Shown piece after piece: positions 1 through 9,013 of a stretch of 64,000 bases of DNA (position 1 is its first letter; every line of letters begins with the position of its first letter). The DNA is taken from contig CP130629.1 of the NCBI GenBank assembly GCA_030644725.1, positions 3,549,501 through 3,613,500 of the forward strand, in the 5' to 3' direction. This DNA is from Candidatus Electrothrix communis. Lineage in GTDB: Bacteria; Desulfobacterota; Desulfobulbia; Desulfobulbales; Desulfobulbaceae. Both the position numbers and the translations under genes were made by a program. Below the pieces are notes generated by a model. The model did no database searches and was not told where the DNA came from. It was given only the letters and a program-made list of their open reading frames with translations.

Positions 1-465
1 ACCTCCCATGTCTTTCATGACGGACAACTGGATGCGGAGCGGTTGGACAGGTTGTGTCGGCTCATCGGCAAAGAGCGATTGGTGCTTGATCTGAGCTGTC
101 GTTGGAAAGATGATGGCTATTACGTGGTTACCGATCGATGGCAGAAGTTTACTGACCTGAGGATCAGCGGGAAAATGCTGAAGGAGCTGGAGGGGAGCTG
201 CGATGAGTTTTTGATCCATGCAGTCGACGTGGAGGGAAAATGCATGGGCGTTGATGAACGGTTGATTGAGCTCCTGGCAGCAGCAGAGGTAAGCAAGCCC
301 ATCACCTATGCAGGTGGAGTCACTGACATGGACGATTTACAAATTATTCACAGGGCCGGAAAATCCAAGCTGGATGCAACAGTGGGAAGTGCGCTGGATA
401 TCTTCGGTGGCACAGGATGTGCCTACCAAGAGGTGGTAACTTTTCATAATCAGGCTGCGGGATAA
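1..465 (+). CDS. hisA: HisA, eukaryotic-type ProFAR isomerase (5' truncated)
   Basis: 3' part of phosphoribosylformimino-5-aminoimidazole carboxamide ribotide isomerase, the Amadori rearrangement step of histidine synthesis. The frame is open from base 1 (TSHVFHDG...), so the gene starts outside the window; a TTG at 43 is not a credible start. The blocks LVLDLSCRWKDDGYYVV, DEFLIHAVDVEGKC and ITYAGGVTDMDDL match the HIS6-like, eukaryotic-type HisA subfamily rather than classical bacterial HisA (from memory of the yeast sequence). The C-terminal GSALDIFGG phosphate-binding region is intact. It lies upstream of dsrA with a 376-bp gap, so the two are probably separate transcripts. Confidence 0.85.
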   Translation, partial: TSHVFHDGQLDAERLDRLCRLIGKERLVLDLSCRWKDDGYYVVTDRWQKFTDLRISGKMLKELEGSCDEFLIHAVDVEGKCMGVDERLIELLAAAEVSKPITYAGGVTDMDDLQIIHRAGKSKLDATVGSALDIFGGTGCAYQEVVTFHNQAAG

Positions 466-841
466 CGGCGTATCATTTTGGGATAGCGTTTTTATTTTTT
501 ATTGATGGGGCAAGAAGATGCAATTGGCAATAATTGGCAATAATAGGAAATTTTTGCTGCCAGCGTAAAGAGAACGCCTGGTTGTGTCATAAGGAAGAGG
601 GGCTTGCCAGCGGAGAAAGCAGTATTTTGGGAGCGGACTCGTCAGTGGATTTTACGCTTTTTTGTTGACAAATACAATTCATCTGTTTAAGTTCGCCCAC
701 TAAATACTAAATAAGTAATCAATAAGGTAAAGCGTTGTTGTTTTCCTGAAAAACACCTGCATACCTGTTGGATTTTCAGTAAGTGTATACGTTTTTTATA
801 TTTACCTTAATTTTTTATAACATTATCGAGGAGGAACACCG
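466..841. promoter_or_regulatory. Intergenic leader upstream of dsrAB
   Basis: This 376-bp AT-rich stretch contains no gene. It presumably carries the dsrAB promoter. A TTGACA hexamer lies at 665-670, but the best -10 at the right distance (around 686-691, TTTAAG) is weak. A strong GAGGAGG ribosome-binding site lies just before the dsrA ATG. I see no convincing operator. Confidence 0.4.
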
Positions 842-2122
842 ATGGCAAAGCATGATACGCCTTTGTTGGACGATCTAGAAAAAGGCCCTTGGCCAAGTTT
901 CGTTACCGACATGAAGCGCCAGGCAGAGACCCACCCAGAATGCTGGGATATTCTCGGTCAGCTGGAGCTTTCGTTCAAAGACAGAATTACACATTGGAAG
1001 CATGGCGGTATCGTTGGTGTTTTTGGATATGGCGGCGGTATTGTTGGTCGTTACTCCGACGTACCCAAGCAGTTCCCCGGTGTTGAGCATTTTCATACTG
1101 TTCGTATTGCTCAGCCTGCTGGCCTGTACTACTCCACCAAGAACCTGCGTGCCCTGATGGATCTGTGGGATAAGTACGGATCAGGTATGACCAATATGCA
1201 CGGTTCTACCGGTGACATGATTTTCCTCGGTACCCGTACCGAAAATCTGGAGCCCCTGTTCTGGGACCTGACCCATGATCTGGATCAGGATCTCGGTGGT
1301 TCTGGTTCTAACCTGCGTACCCCCTCCTGCTGTTTGGGTGATTCTCGCTGTGAGTGGGCCTGCTACGATGCTCAGGATGTTTGTTACCACCTGACCATGC
1401 ATTACCAGGATGAGATTCATCGTCCGGCTTTCCCGTATAAGTTCAAATTTAAGTTTTCCGGTTGTTCCAACGACTGTGTAGCGTCCATCGCCCGTTCCGA
1501 CTTTGCTCTTATCGGTACCTGGAAGGATGATATCCAGATGGATCAGGCTGCTGTCAAGGAATACGTTGCAGGCAACTATCCGTCTAACGGTGGTGCCCAT
1601 GCCGGTCGTGACTGGGGTGCCTTTGACATCAAGAAAGAAGTTATTGATCTCTGCCCGACCAACTGCATGTGGATGGAAGGCGATGAGCTGAAAATCGATA
1701 ATTCTGAGTGTACTCGTTGTATGCATTGCATCAACGTTATGCCGCGTGCTCTGAAGCCGGGTAAAGAGAAAGGCGCAACCGTTTGTATCGGTGCTAAGGC
1801 TCCGATTCTGGACGGTGCTCAGTTCGCTACCATGGTTATTCCCTTCATCAAAGTTTCCAAAGACAATGAGTACGAGAACGTTATTGACGTGATCGAGCAG
1901 ATTTGGGACTGGTGGATGGAAGTCGGTAAAAACCGTGAGCGTGTCGGTGAGACCATGCAGCGTATCGGTCTGCCCACCTTCCTGAAGGTTATGGAAGTCG
2001 AGGCTATGCCGCAGCATGTGAAAGAGCCGCGTTCTAATCCCTATGTCTTCTGGAAAGAAGAGGAAGTTGAAGGTGGATGGGAACGTGACGTTCAAGCATT
2101 CCGTAAAAAGCATGCCGCATAA
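842..2122 (+). CDS. dsrA: Dissimilatory sulfite reductase alpha subunit
   Basis: DsrA of the cytoplasmic DsrAB siroheme sulfite reductase, which reduces sulfite (finally to sulfide with DsrC) in sulfate respiration or works in sulfur disproportionation. The 426-residue length is normal. Visible motifs are the siroheme/[4Fe-4S] cysteine segment [12 protein letters not shown] near residue 162, SGCSNDC near 210, and an inserted ferredoxin domain with [12 protein letters not shown] near 290. The start has a strong GAGGAGG Shine-Dalgarno. It forms an operon with dsrB 61 bp downstream. Codon use shows heavy T-ending C/G codons typical of a highly expressed gene. DsrAB sequence supports a Desulfobacterota origin. 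Confidence 0.98.
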   Translation: MAKHDTPLLDDLEKGPWPSFVTDMKRQAETHPECWDILGQLELSFKDRITHWKHGGIVGVFGYGGGIVGRYSDVPKQFPGVEHFHTVRIAQPAGLYYSTKNLRALMDLWDKYGSGMTNMHGSTGDMIFLGTRTENLEPLFWDLTHDLDQDLGGSGSNLRTPSCCLGDSRCEWACYDAQDVCYHLTMHYQDEIHRPAFPYKFKFKFSGCSNDCVASIARSDFALIGTWKDDIQMDQAAVKEYVAGNYPSNGGAHAGRDWGAFDIKKEVIDLCPTNCMWMEGDELKIDNSECTRCMHCINVMPRALKPGKEKGATVCIGAKAPILDGAQFATMVIPFIKVSKDNEYENVIDVIEQIWDWWMEVGKNRERVGETMQRIGLPTFLKVMEVEAMPQHVKEPRSNPYVFWKEEEVEGGWERDVQAFRKKHAA

Positions 2123-2183
2123 CTCATCGTTAATCGATTTTACTTAAAACTTAAATTTTTTTAATATATAAGGAGATTGTACA

Positions 2184-3323
2184 ATGGGTTACGATCCTAA
2201 AAATCCCATGGAAGGTCGTATTACTGACCTGGGACCTCGCTCGTACACGGAAATGCTGCCGCCGGTTATCGCGGCTAACAAAGGAAAATGGGACTACCAT
2301 GAGATCCTTGCTCCCGGTATCCTGATTCATGTAGGGGAAAGCGGAGACACCTGCTACACTGTTCGTACCGGTTCTCCACGTCTGGTTTCCATCGAGTATA
2401 TTCGTGAGATGTGTGATGTTGCGGATGCGCATTGTGAAGGCTACTTGCGTTTTACCACCCGTAACAACGTGGAGTTCATGACCGATTCCAAAGAGAAATG
2501 CGATGCCTTAGTCGAAGACCTCAAAGGTCGTGGCAACAAATTTCCCATCGGTGGAACCGGAGCCTGTGTTACCAATATCGTTCATACCCAGGGTTGGGTT
2601 CATTGCCATACACCGGCTACCGATGCTTCAGGTCCGGTTAAAGCAGTAATGGATGATCTGTTTGAGTACTTTGGTTCCATGACCCTGCCTGCGCAGGTAC
2701 GTATTGCTCTGGCTTGTTGTCTGAACATGTGTGGTGCTGTTCATGCTTCTGATATCGCTATCCTCGGTATCCATCGTAAGCCGCCGATGATTGATCACAC
2801 CCGTATCACCGGTGTTTGTGAGCTGCCTTTGGCTATCTCTTCTTGTCCGCTGGGTGCTGTAAAACCTGCTAAAGCTGAGGTAAACGGCGAAGAGGTCAAG
2901 ACCGTTAAGGTAAACGCCGAGCGTTGTATGTTCTGCGGTAACTGCTACACCATGTGTCCGGCTATGCCTTTGGCTGATCCGGAAGGTGACGGTATTGCTA
3001 TTTTGGTTGGTGGTAAGGTCTCTAATGCCAAGTCCGCTCCGAAATTCTCCAAGCTGGTTATTCCGTTCCTGCCCAACACCCCGCCGCGTTGGCCGGAGAC
3101 TGTTGATGCTGTTCGTAAAATCGTTGAAACGTATGCGAAGGATGCCAAGAAGTACGAGCGTATCGGCGAGTGGGCTGAGCGTATCGGTTGGGAGAAGTTC
3201 TTTGAAAAATGTGAGATTCCGTTCACCGATAAGTCTATCGACGATTACCGTCTGGCTTATGATACATGGCGGACATCCACTCAGTTCAAGTACACCAACG
3301 CTACAGACGCTTACACCAAGTAA
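2184..3323 (+). CDS. dsrB: Dissimilatory sulfite reductase beta subunit
   Basis: DsrB, partner of DsrA in the alpha2beta2 enzyme; it carries the catalytically active siroheme in characterised enzymes. Length is 379 residues. Visible motifs are [20 protein letters not shown] near residue 130, [14 protein letters not shown] near 175, and a ferredoxin domain [14 protein letters not shown] near 250. AAGGAG precedes the ATG. It is followed after 82 bp by dsrD; a stem-loop lies in that gap. No sign of decay. Confidence 0.98.
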   Translation: MGYDPKNPMEGRITDLGPRSYTEMLPPVIAANKGKWDYHEILAPGILIHVGESGDTCYTVRTGSPRLVSIEYIREMCDVADAHCEGYLRFTTRNNVEFMTDSKEKCDALVEDLKGRGNKFPIGGTGACVTNIVHTQGWVHCHTPATDASGPVKAVMDDLFEYFGSMTLPAQVRIALACCLNMCGAVHASDIAILGIHRKPPMIDHTRITGVCELPLAISSCPLGAVKPAKAEVNGEEVKTVKVNAERCMFCGNCYTMCPAMPLADPEGDGIAILVGGKVSNAKSAPKFSKLVIPFLPNTPPRWPETVDAVRKIVETYAKDAKKYERIGEWAERIGWEKFFEKCEIPFTDKSIDDYRLAYDTWRTSTQFKYTNATDAYTK

Positions 3324-3345
3324 GATTCTGCGTATAGCATAAAAA

Positions 3346-3375
3346 AACCCGGCATAGATTTTTTCTTGTCGGGTT
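3346..3375 (+). terminator. dsrB-dsrD intergenic stem-loop
   Basis: Stem AACCCGGCA (3346-3354) pairs with 3367-3375 (one G-U) around a T-rich 12-nt loop, immediately after dsrB. There is no clean T tract after the 3' arm, so it may be a partial terminator or mRNA-processing/stability element that sets dsrAB above dsrD, rather than a full stop. Confidence 0.55.
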
Positions 3376-3405
3376 CTTATAAACTCAGCCACTGAGGTAC
3401 AGATT

Positions 3406-3651
3406 ATGGTCATGAGTGTTGAAGAAATCGAAGCTGCTATCATCGAAAAGGCGACCAAGTCACCGAAGCCGCAGCTGTATGTCAAGGATTTTTACAAATG
3501 CGATCCTGACAGCAAACCCCGTGCAATAAAAAATATTGCTAACGGCTTGGTGAAAAAGGGAGAACTGATGTTCTGGTCCTCCGGTTCCACCACCATGTAT
3601 GCACGTCCAGATCGTATTAAGGATGAAGAGGGCGCTGAAGGGATAAACTGA
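3406..3651 (+). CDS. dsrD: DsrD, allosteric activator of DsrAB
   Basis: Small winged-helix protein (81 residues) found next to dsrAB in sulfate reducers. Recent work on other species reports that DsrD activates DsrAB sulfite reduction; its presence generally indicates reductive Dsr. The sequence MSVEEIEAAIIEKATKSPK and the C-terminal MFWSSGSTTMYARP are typical. Start: ATG 3406 has GAGGT seven bases upstream; ATG 3412 is possible and would remove two residues. It is followed by a strong terminator, so dsrABD is the complete unit here; dsrN is not adjacent. Confidence 0.95.
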   Translation: MVMSVEEIEAAIIEKATKSPKPQLYVKDFYKCDPDSKPRAIKNIANGLVKKGELMFWSSGSTTMYARPDRIKDEEGAEGIN

Positions 3652-3678
3652 TCCTTTTATTCCTCGTTGTTGCTTTAC

Positions 3679-3713
3679 AAAGCAAAGGCCATTTGGTCTT
3701 TGCTTTTTTTTTT
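3679..3713 (+). terminator. Rho-independent terminator of dsrABD
   Basis: A 12-bp stem (AAAGCAAAGGCC, 3679-3690, with GGTCTTTGCTTT, 3695-3706) with a 4-nt loop runs directly into a T tract. Confidence 0.9.
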
Positions 3714-3925
3714 CTGCCTATCCTTCTCCGTGTTGCTGCCTTACAATCCAAGCGATAATCCAGGCCATGGCATGGATGCACCTCTTGTTTTTGTTATCTC
3801 AGGTGATTTTTTTTCAAAAAGATGCTGTATTATATTTTTTTACAGTATATTGTTTGCATGGGGTTTGCGCTGCTCCGGGCAGGGATGAATTTTCTGTTGC
3901 AAATTCCGTTGATGCCCACTAAAAG

Positions 3926-4522
3926 GTGAAGACAAAGAATAAATCAGCACACAATAACATGATGAATTTCAGGAAAAGTTTACAGGCAAGTCAGTGTTGT
4001 CTCTATGTCATTGATCCGCAGGAACGGCTGATGGCTCATATCCATGAGGGACGACGAGTGATCAGGAATATTGAACTGATGATTCGTCTTGCCGATGCCT
4101 TGGAATTTCCCGTGATCGTCAATACGCAATATGAGAAAGGGATCGGTCCGATTGTCAAAGAGCTTGTCCCGCTGCTTGCGGATTGGCCCTGCATTGATAA
4201 AACAGAATTTAACGGGTTAGATAACGCCGGGGTGCGATGTATGCTTGGTAAGCTCCCCTCAACGGTTGATACCCTCCTGCTCTGCGGGGTGGAGAGCCAT
4301 ATCTGTGTGTATCAGACAGCTCTAGGAGCCATGCGGGCCGGTTATGATGTTCGGGTAGTTGCGGATGCTGTCTCTTCCCGTACCCCTGAAAATGATGCCT
4401 ACGGCAGAGAGCGCCTTCGGGAAATTGGCGCGGTCGTGGCTCCGGCAGAGATGATTATTTATGAATTATTGCAAAAAGCCGGAACGCCAGCCTTTAAAGC
4501 CATGCTTCCTTATCTGAAATAA
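3926..4522 (+). CDS. Isochorismatase-fold cysteine hydrolase
   Basis: A protein of the isochorismatase/nicotinamidase (YcaC-like) superfamily, about 187-198 residues. The likely catalytic Asp (CLYVIDPQERL), Lys (CIDKTEFNGL) and Cys (GVESHICVYQTA) are all present, so it is probably an active amidohydrolase, but the substrate cannot be read from sequence. The frame opens at GTG 3926; ATG 3959 or 3962 (MNFRKSL...) fits the family's usual N-terminus better, though neither has a clear Shine-Dalgarno. It stands alone between dsrABD and alaS. Confidence 0.85.
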   Translation: MKTKNKSAHNNMMNFRKSLQASQCCLYVIDPQERLMAHIHEGRRVIRNIELMIRLADALEFPVIVNTQYEKGIGPIVKELVPLLADWPCIDKTEFNGLDNAGVRCMLGKLPSTVDTLLLCGVESHICVYQTALGAMRAGYDVRVVADAVSSRTPENDAYGRERLREIGAVVAPAEMIIYELLQKAGTPAFKAMLPYLK

Positions 4523-4549
4523 AATTTGAAATAAAATCTGAAATAAATT
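4514..4549. repeat. Three 12-bp tandem repeats across a stop codon
   Basis: Units CTGAAATAAAAT, TTGAAATAAAAT and CTGAAATAAATT run head to tail. The first carries the TAA stop of the isochorismatase gene, so extra in-frame stops follow it. This looks like a recent micro-duplication; no function is evident. Confidence 0.7.
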
Positions 4550-4622
4550 TCCAGGTATTCTGACGGCTGCTATCCTAGTTTTCTACCCTCCCCTTAAACG
4601 TTAAACGATTTATTAAACCGTA

Positions 4623-7274
4623 ATGACCGGCAACGAAATACGATTAAAATTTCTTAATTATTTTAAAAGTAAAGGGCATACCGTCGTAGATTCATCATCC
4701 CTTGTCCCCCATGATGATCCGACCCTTCTGTTCACTAATGCAGGTATGTTCCAGTTTAAACGCATATTCATGGGGGAAGAACACCGAGAATATACCAGGG
4801 CGGTTTCCTGCCAGCGTTGTGTACGTGCCGGAGGGAAGCATAATGACTTGGAAAATGTCGGCTATACGGCCCGTCATCATACTTTTTTCGAGATGCTCGG
4901 TAATTTCTCCTTTGGTGATTATTTTAAAAAAGAAGCCATTGATTACGCTTGGGAGTTTTTGACCAAGGAATTGGGAATCAACCCGGAACAACTTTGGGTT
5001 TCTGTCTTTCGTGAAGATGACGAGGCCTATGCACTCTGGGAAGAGATTGAAGATCTGCCCAAGGGGCGGATTGTCCGGCTCGGTGAGGCGGATAATTTCT
5101 GGGCTATGGGCGATACCGGCCCCTGCGGTCCCTGTTCTGAGATTCATATTGATCAAGGCCGGGAACACGGGTGTGACCGTCCTGATTGCGCTGTAGGCTG
5201 TGATTGCGATCGTTTTCTGGAGCTGTGGAACTTGGTCTTCATGCAGTTTTATCGTGATAGCGACGGCACCATGACGCCGTTGCCCAAGCCTTCCATTGAT
5301 ACCGGAATGGGAGTTGAGCGGGTTGCCGCTGTTCTTCAGGGGAAATATAATAATTTTGATTGCGATCTGTTTACTCCGCTCATTGATACGGTTGTTCGAC
5401 TTTCCGGTAAGGCCTATAATGATAATGCCGCTGATGATGCAGCCATGCGGGTTATTGCCGACCACGCTCGTGCCACTGCCTTTTTGGTAGCTGATGGTGT
5501 GTTGCCCTCCAACGAGGGAAGGGGCTATGTCCTCCGTCGCGTCATGCGGCGGGCTATCCGTTACGGCAGGACCTTAGGGCTGACAGAGGCATTTTTCGGC
5601 GGTATCTGTCGTCAGGTAATCGACCTGATGCAGGATGCCTATCCTCATCTTGCTGACTCGCGAGAGCTGCTGGACAAGGTGACAGATAATGAGGAGACCC
5701 GCTTCGGGGAGACTTTGGATCATGGTCTGGCCATGCTGGATGAGGAGATTGCTCGTCTGTTGGCAGAGAAGCAGGATAAGCCGGTTATCAACGGCGACTT
5801 CATCTTTAAGCTCTACGATACCTACGGTTTTCCCAAAGACATAGTCCGTGACGTGGCCCTGGAAAAGGGTATCTCTCTGGATGATGCCGGGTTTGAGGCG
5901 GCCATGCAGCGGCAGCGGGAGCAGTCTAAGCGTTCCTGGAAGGGAAAAGATTTAGATCGGTTTTCCGCTGGCTTGATTGCACTGCTGGACCAGGGAAAGA
6001 CAACTGAGTTCCTCGGCTACAGCACAATCTCAGCCGAATCAATGGTGGACGGTATTATTGATGGTCAGGGAGAACTGGTACAGGAAGCCTACGCCGGAGC
6101 TGAGGTCCAGATCTATTGTCCGCAGACCCCGTTTTATGCCGAATCCGGTGGACAGATTGGCGACCGTGGCCTTATCAGCTGGGAAGGCGGGTCCTTCACT
6201 GTTCAGGAAACCAAAGCCGCTGCTGAAGGCTTGGTTTTGCACAGAGGTACGGTCAGCCAAGGAACAATAACAAGCGGGCAGCAGGTCAGCTTGCAGGTGG
6301 ATGAGCAACGTACAGCCACAGCACTCAATCATACAGCCACCCATCTTCTCCAGGCCGCCATGAAGGCAATCCTCGGAGACCATGTCAAACAGGCCGGTTC
6401 CTTGGTCCGGGCTGATCGTCTTCGTTTTGATTTTACCCATTTTTCACCGGTTACACCGGAGGAGATTCGGGCCATTGAACAGCTGGTGAATCAGGAAATC
6501 CGGAGAAATACGCCCGTTGAAACAGCTGTCCTCTCCAAAGAGGCAGCCATTGCCGACGGGGCAACGGCCCTGTTCGGGGAAAAATACGGTGATGAGGTTC
6601 GAGTTGTCAGTATACCGGATTTTTCCAAGGAGCTCTGCGGCGGCACCCATACCGGTGCCACCGGTGATATCGGGTTGTTCAAGATTATCTCGGAAAGCGG
6701 TATTGCTGCCGGGGTGCGTCGTATCGAGGCGGTGACCGGGCAGGCAGCAATGGACTGGCTCCAGCGTTTGGCGGAGCAGGCTGATGGCTTGGGCCAGTTG
6801 CTTTCCGGCTCCTTTGACGATGCGCAGGCCAAGGTCAAGGCTCTGTTGCAGCGCCAAAAAGACCTGGAAAAAGAGATTGCCTCTCTGAACGCGTCCAAGG
6901 CCTTGGGCGGTCTTGACGATCTCCTGGCCGGAGCTGTGGAGATTAACGGCATTCAGCTGATCTGCGGTCAGGTTCCTTTGGATTCCCCGAAGACCTTGCG
7001 GGATATCGGCGATAAGGTTCGGGATAAAATGACCAGCGGGGTTACAGTTCTCGGTGGTGAGTTCGGTGGTAAGGCTGCTCTGCTGGCCTTGGTCAGTAAG
7101 GATCTGACCGGCAGAATCAAGGCCGGACAGCTGGTGAAAGAGGTGGCCGCTCTTGTCGGAGGCAAAGGCGGGGGAAGGCCCGATATGGCGCAGGCCGGTG
7201 GTCCTATGGCGGATAAATTACCGGAAGCCATGCAGGCGGTTCCCGGCATAGTACGCAGTCTGATAGGGGAATAG
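4623..7274 (+). CDS. alaS: Alanyl-tRNA synthetase
   Basis: Cytoplasmic class II synthetase that charges tRNA(Ala) and edits mischarged Ser/Gly. Full length at 883 residues. Order: catalytic domain (NEIRLKFLNYFKSKGH at the start, class II motifs with RYVLRRVMRRAIRYGR), editing domain with zinc-binding HTATH near residue 567 and CGGTH near 671, and a C-terminal coiled-coil/C-Ala domain ending in GGKGGGRPDMAQAGG. Only 4 bp separate its stop from the following ketosynthase gene, suggesting cotranscription with lipid locus A. No defects are seen. Confidence 0.98.
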   Translation: MTGNEIRLKFLNYFKSKGHTVVDSSSLVPHDDPTLLFTNAGMFQFKRIFMGEEHREYTRAVSCQRCVRAGGKHNDLENVGYTARHHTFFEMLGNFSFGDYFKKEAIDYAWEFLTKELGINPEQLWVSVFREDDEAYALWEEIEDLPKGRIVRLGEADNFWAMGDTGPCGPCSEIHIDQGREHGCDRPDCAVGCDCDRFLELWNLVFMQFYRDSDGTMTPLPKPSIDTGMGVERVAAVLQGKYNNFDCDLFTPLIDTVVRLSGKAYNDNAADDAAMRVIADHARATAFLVADGVLPSNEGRGYVLRRVMRRAIRYGRTLGLTEAFFGGICRQVIDLMQDAYPHLADSRELLDKVTDNEETRFGETLDHGLAMLDEEIARLLAEKQDKPVINGDFIFKLYDTYGFPKDIVRDVALEKGISLDDAGFEAAMQRQREQSKRSWKGKDLDRFSAGLIALLDQGKTTEFLGYSTISAESMVDGIIDGQGELVQEAYAGAEVQIYCPQTPFYAESGGQIGDRGLISWEGGSFTVQETKAAAEGLVLHRGTVSQGTITSGQQVSLQVDEQRTATALNHTATHLLQAAMKAILGDHVKQAGSLVRADRLRFDFTHFSPVTPEEIRAIEQLVNQEIRRNTPVETAVLSKEAAIADGATALFGEKYGDEVRVVSIPDFSKELCGGTHTGATGDIGLFKIISESGIAAGVRRIEAVTGQAAMDWLQRLAEQADGLGQLLSGSFDDAQAKVKALLQRQKDLEKEIASLNASKALGGLDDLLAGAVEINGIQLICGQVPLDSPKTLRDIGDKVRDKMTSGVTVLGGEFGGKAALLALVSKDLTGRIKAGQLVKEVAALVGGKGGGRPDMAQAGGPMADKLPEAMQAVPGIVRSLIGE

Positions 7275-7278
7275 AATA

Positions 7279-8622
7279 ATGTCTGATGTCTCTTTGCCGG
7301 ATGCACAACCGGATGTACAACGCATAGTAATAACCGGAGTGGGCCTGACTGCACCCGGAGGGTCTAATACCCTTGCGGATTTTCGTGAGCAGGTTCTTGC
7401 GGGTCGAAGCGGGATCTCCACTATTGATCTGCGCTATATGGATACCTATCCTGCTGGGATCTGCGAGTTCCCGGAAACCAAGTACCGTAAAAAAAAGGAA
7501 AACAAGCGGGGGACCAGAGCCGGTTGTATCGGGGTGTACTGTGCCGGAGAGGCCTTGGCTGATGCCGGGATAGATTTCTCCGAGTATGATCGCAGCCGCA
7601 CCGGGGTCTATATGGGCCTGACCGAACACGGCACGGTGGAAACGGAAAATGAGGTCTATAATATAAGTAAGTTTGACTATAATGTCGATTACTGGACCCA
7701 TCATCATAATCCGCGAACCGTTCTCAATAATCCGGCTGGCGAAATTACTATGAAGTTCGGGATCACCGGTCCGCATTACGCGGTCGGGGCAGCCTGTGCT
7801 GCTGGTAATGCCGCTTTGATCCAAGGTTCCCAGATGCTTCGTCTCGGCGAGGTCGACCTTGCCCTCTGCGGCGGCTTATCCGAATGTGTCGGCTCTTTTG
7901 GCATCTTTGCCAGCTTCCGTGCCCAAGGAGCTTTGGCTGAGCATGAGGATCCGACCAAGGCCAGTCGCCCACTGGATCAGGATCGGAACGGGATCGTTAT
8001 TTCTGAAGGCGGTTGTGTCTTCACCTTGGAGCGCCTGGACAAGGCCCTTGCCCGAGGGGCAAAGATCTACGGGGAAGTTGCTGGCTATGCCATGAACTCC
8101 GATGCCCGTGATTTTGTCCTTCCCCATGGCCCACGTCAGGCCGAGTGCATCCGTTTAGCTCTTGAACGGGCCGGATTGACTCCAGAGGATATCAGCATTA
8201 TTAATACCCATGCCACCGGCACCAAGCAGGGTGATGTGGAGGAGTGCAAGGCCTTGGCAGAGGTCTTTGCCGGTTGCTCCGCTGTCAGAAGCAATAACAC
8301 AAAGTCCATAATCGGGCACGCTATGGGCGCTGCTGGAGTTTTAGAATTGGCTGCAAACCTCTCATCTTTTGAAGATAATTTTGTCCATCCGACTATTAAT
8401 TTGGATAATCCTGATCCAGCCTGCGCCCTCCCAGGCTTGGTTGCCGGGAAGGCGGAGAAGGTTGAGCAGGTAGAGACAATTCTTAATAATTCTTTCGGCA
8501 TGGTAGGAATAAATTCAGTACGTCATTATCAAGAGATTTATGGCAGACTAAACCTTTTTATGGTACTGTTATTCCCTTTTGCCAAAAAAGGGTTGGCAGA
8601 TATTTTCACCATAAAGGGTTGA
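7279..8622 (+). CDS. Beta-ketoacyl-ACP synthase (FabF-like), apparent 3' frameshift
   Basis: Condensing enzyme that joins malonyl-ACP to an acyl primer. The catalytic triad is visible: Cys in AVGAACAAGNA (about 173), His in NTHATGTKQGD (about 311) and His in SIIGHAMGAAG (about 346). The fold is complete to GMVGINSV, where a FabF-type protein should end in a short strand such as VIIKRF. That reading (VIIKRFMAD, stop at 8549-8551) is present one base out of frame after position 8521, so the 33-residue tail predicted here is probably an artefact of a single inserted base, real or from sequencing. It starts lipid locus A with a dedicated ACP and CrtI-like flavoproteins. It differs from housekeeping FabF enough that I give no symbol. 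Confidence 0.88.
   Translation: MSDVSLPDAQPDVQRIVITGVGLTAPGGSNTLADFREQVLAGRSGISTIDLRYMDTYPAGICEFPETKYRKKKENKRGTRAGCIGVYCAGEALADAGIDFSEYDRSRTGVYMGLTEHGTVETENEVYNISKFDYNVDYWTHHHNPRTVLNNPAGEITMKFGITGPHYAVGAACAAGNAALIQGSQMLRLGEVDLALCGGLSECVGSFGIFASFRAQGALAEHEDPTKASRPLDQDRNGIVISEGGCVFTLERLDKALARGAKIYGEVAGYAMNSDARDFVLPHGPRQAECIRLALERAGLTPEDISIINTHATGTKQGDVEECKALAEVFAGCSAVRSNNTKSIIGHAMGAAGVLELAANLSSFEDNFVHPTINLDNPDPACALPGLVAGKAEKVEQVETILNNSFGMVGINSVRHYQEIYGRLNLFMVLLFPFAKKGLADIFTIKG
8551..8620 (+). terminator. Nested stem-loop between ketosynthase and ACP genes
   Basis: Outer arms AACCTTTTTATGGT (8551-8564) and ACCATAAAGGGTT (8608-8620) are nearly fully complementary and enclose an inner CCCTTTT/AAAAGGG hairpin. 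The outer stem begins at the restored stop of the ketosynthase, which supports the view that the longer frame is not coding. It could adjust the ACP:synthase ratio. Confidence 0.6.
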
Positions 8623-8669
8623 AAGAAGAGCGAACGAATATTAAAGAGTATTTATATTGAGGAACCGGC

Positions 8670-8921
8670 ATGACCCGTGATGAAATCAAGGATATAATCC
8701 TTGAAATTATTGAAGATATAGATGAGGATGCGGATTTCGATGATTTGGATGCGGATCAGCCTCTTCGAGATCAGTTAGACCTTGATTCTATGGATTTTCT
8801 TGATATCGTGATGGAGCTGCGGAAACGCTATAAGCTTCAGATTCCGGAAGAGGACTATCCTGAGCTCGCCACCTTGACCAGTTGCGTCAACTATCTTGAG
8901 CCTAAACTGAAAGACGTTTAA
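8670..8921 (+). CDS. Acyl carrier protein of lipid locus A
   Basis: An 83-residue acidic helical carrier protein. The phosphopantetheine attachment serine is in LDLDSMDFLDIV (Ser about 41). The motif differs from housekeeping AcpP (usually DSLD), as is common in ACPs dedicated to secondary lipid or polyketide pathways. GAGG lies just upstream of the ATG. It sits between a ketosynthase and a CrtI-like oxidoreductase, so it probably carries the chain that these enzymes extend and desaturate. Confidence 0.92.
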   Translation: MTRDEIKDIILEIIEDIDEDADFDDLDADQPLRDQLDLDSMDFLDIVMELRKRYKLQIPEEDYPELATLTSCVNYLEPKLKDV

Positions 8922-9013
8922 TCAACCAAGGCATTCCGTTGAAATCGTTGAACTATGCAGCGGGGAGGGTGGTTTCATAATAACGCTTAAATCTCTTTTC
9001 CCGTATTTCCGTT

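Noticed and set aside
1181-2113. 310-residue open frame antisense to dsrA, and similar long antisense frames opposite dsrB, alaS and others
   Set aside because: These mirror strongly biased coding sequence; none has a ribosome site or recognisable domain, and the opposite strand is unquestionably coding.
8522-8622. C-terminal 33-residue tail of the locus-A ketosynthase as a genuine extension
   Set aside because: The tail overlaps a stem-loop and the family's normal ending is present one base out of frame, so a frameshift is the simpler explanation.
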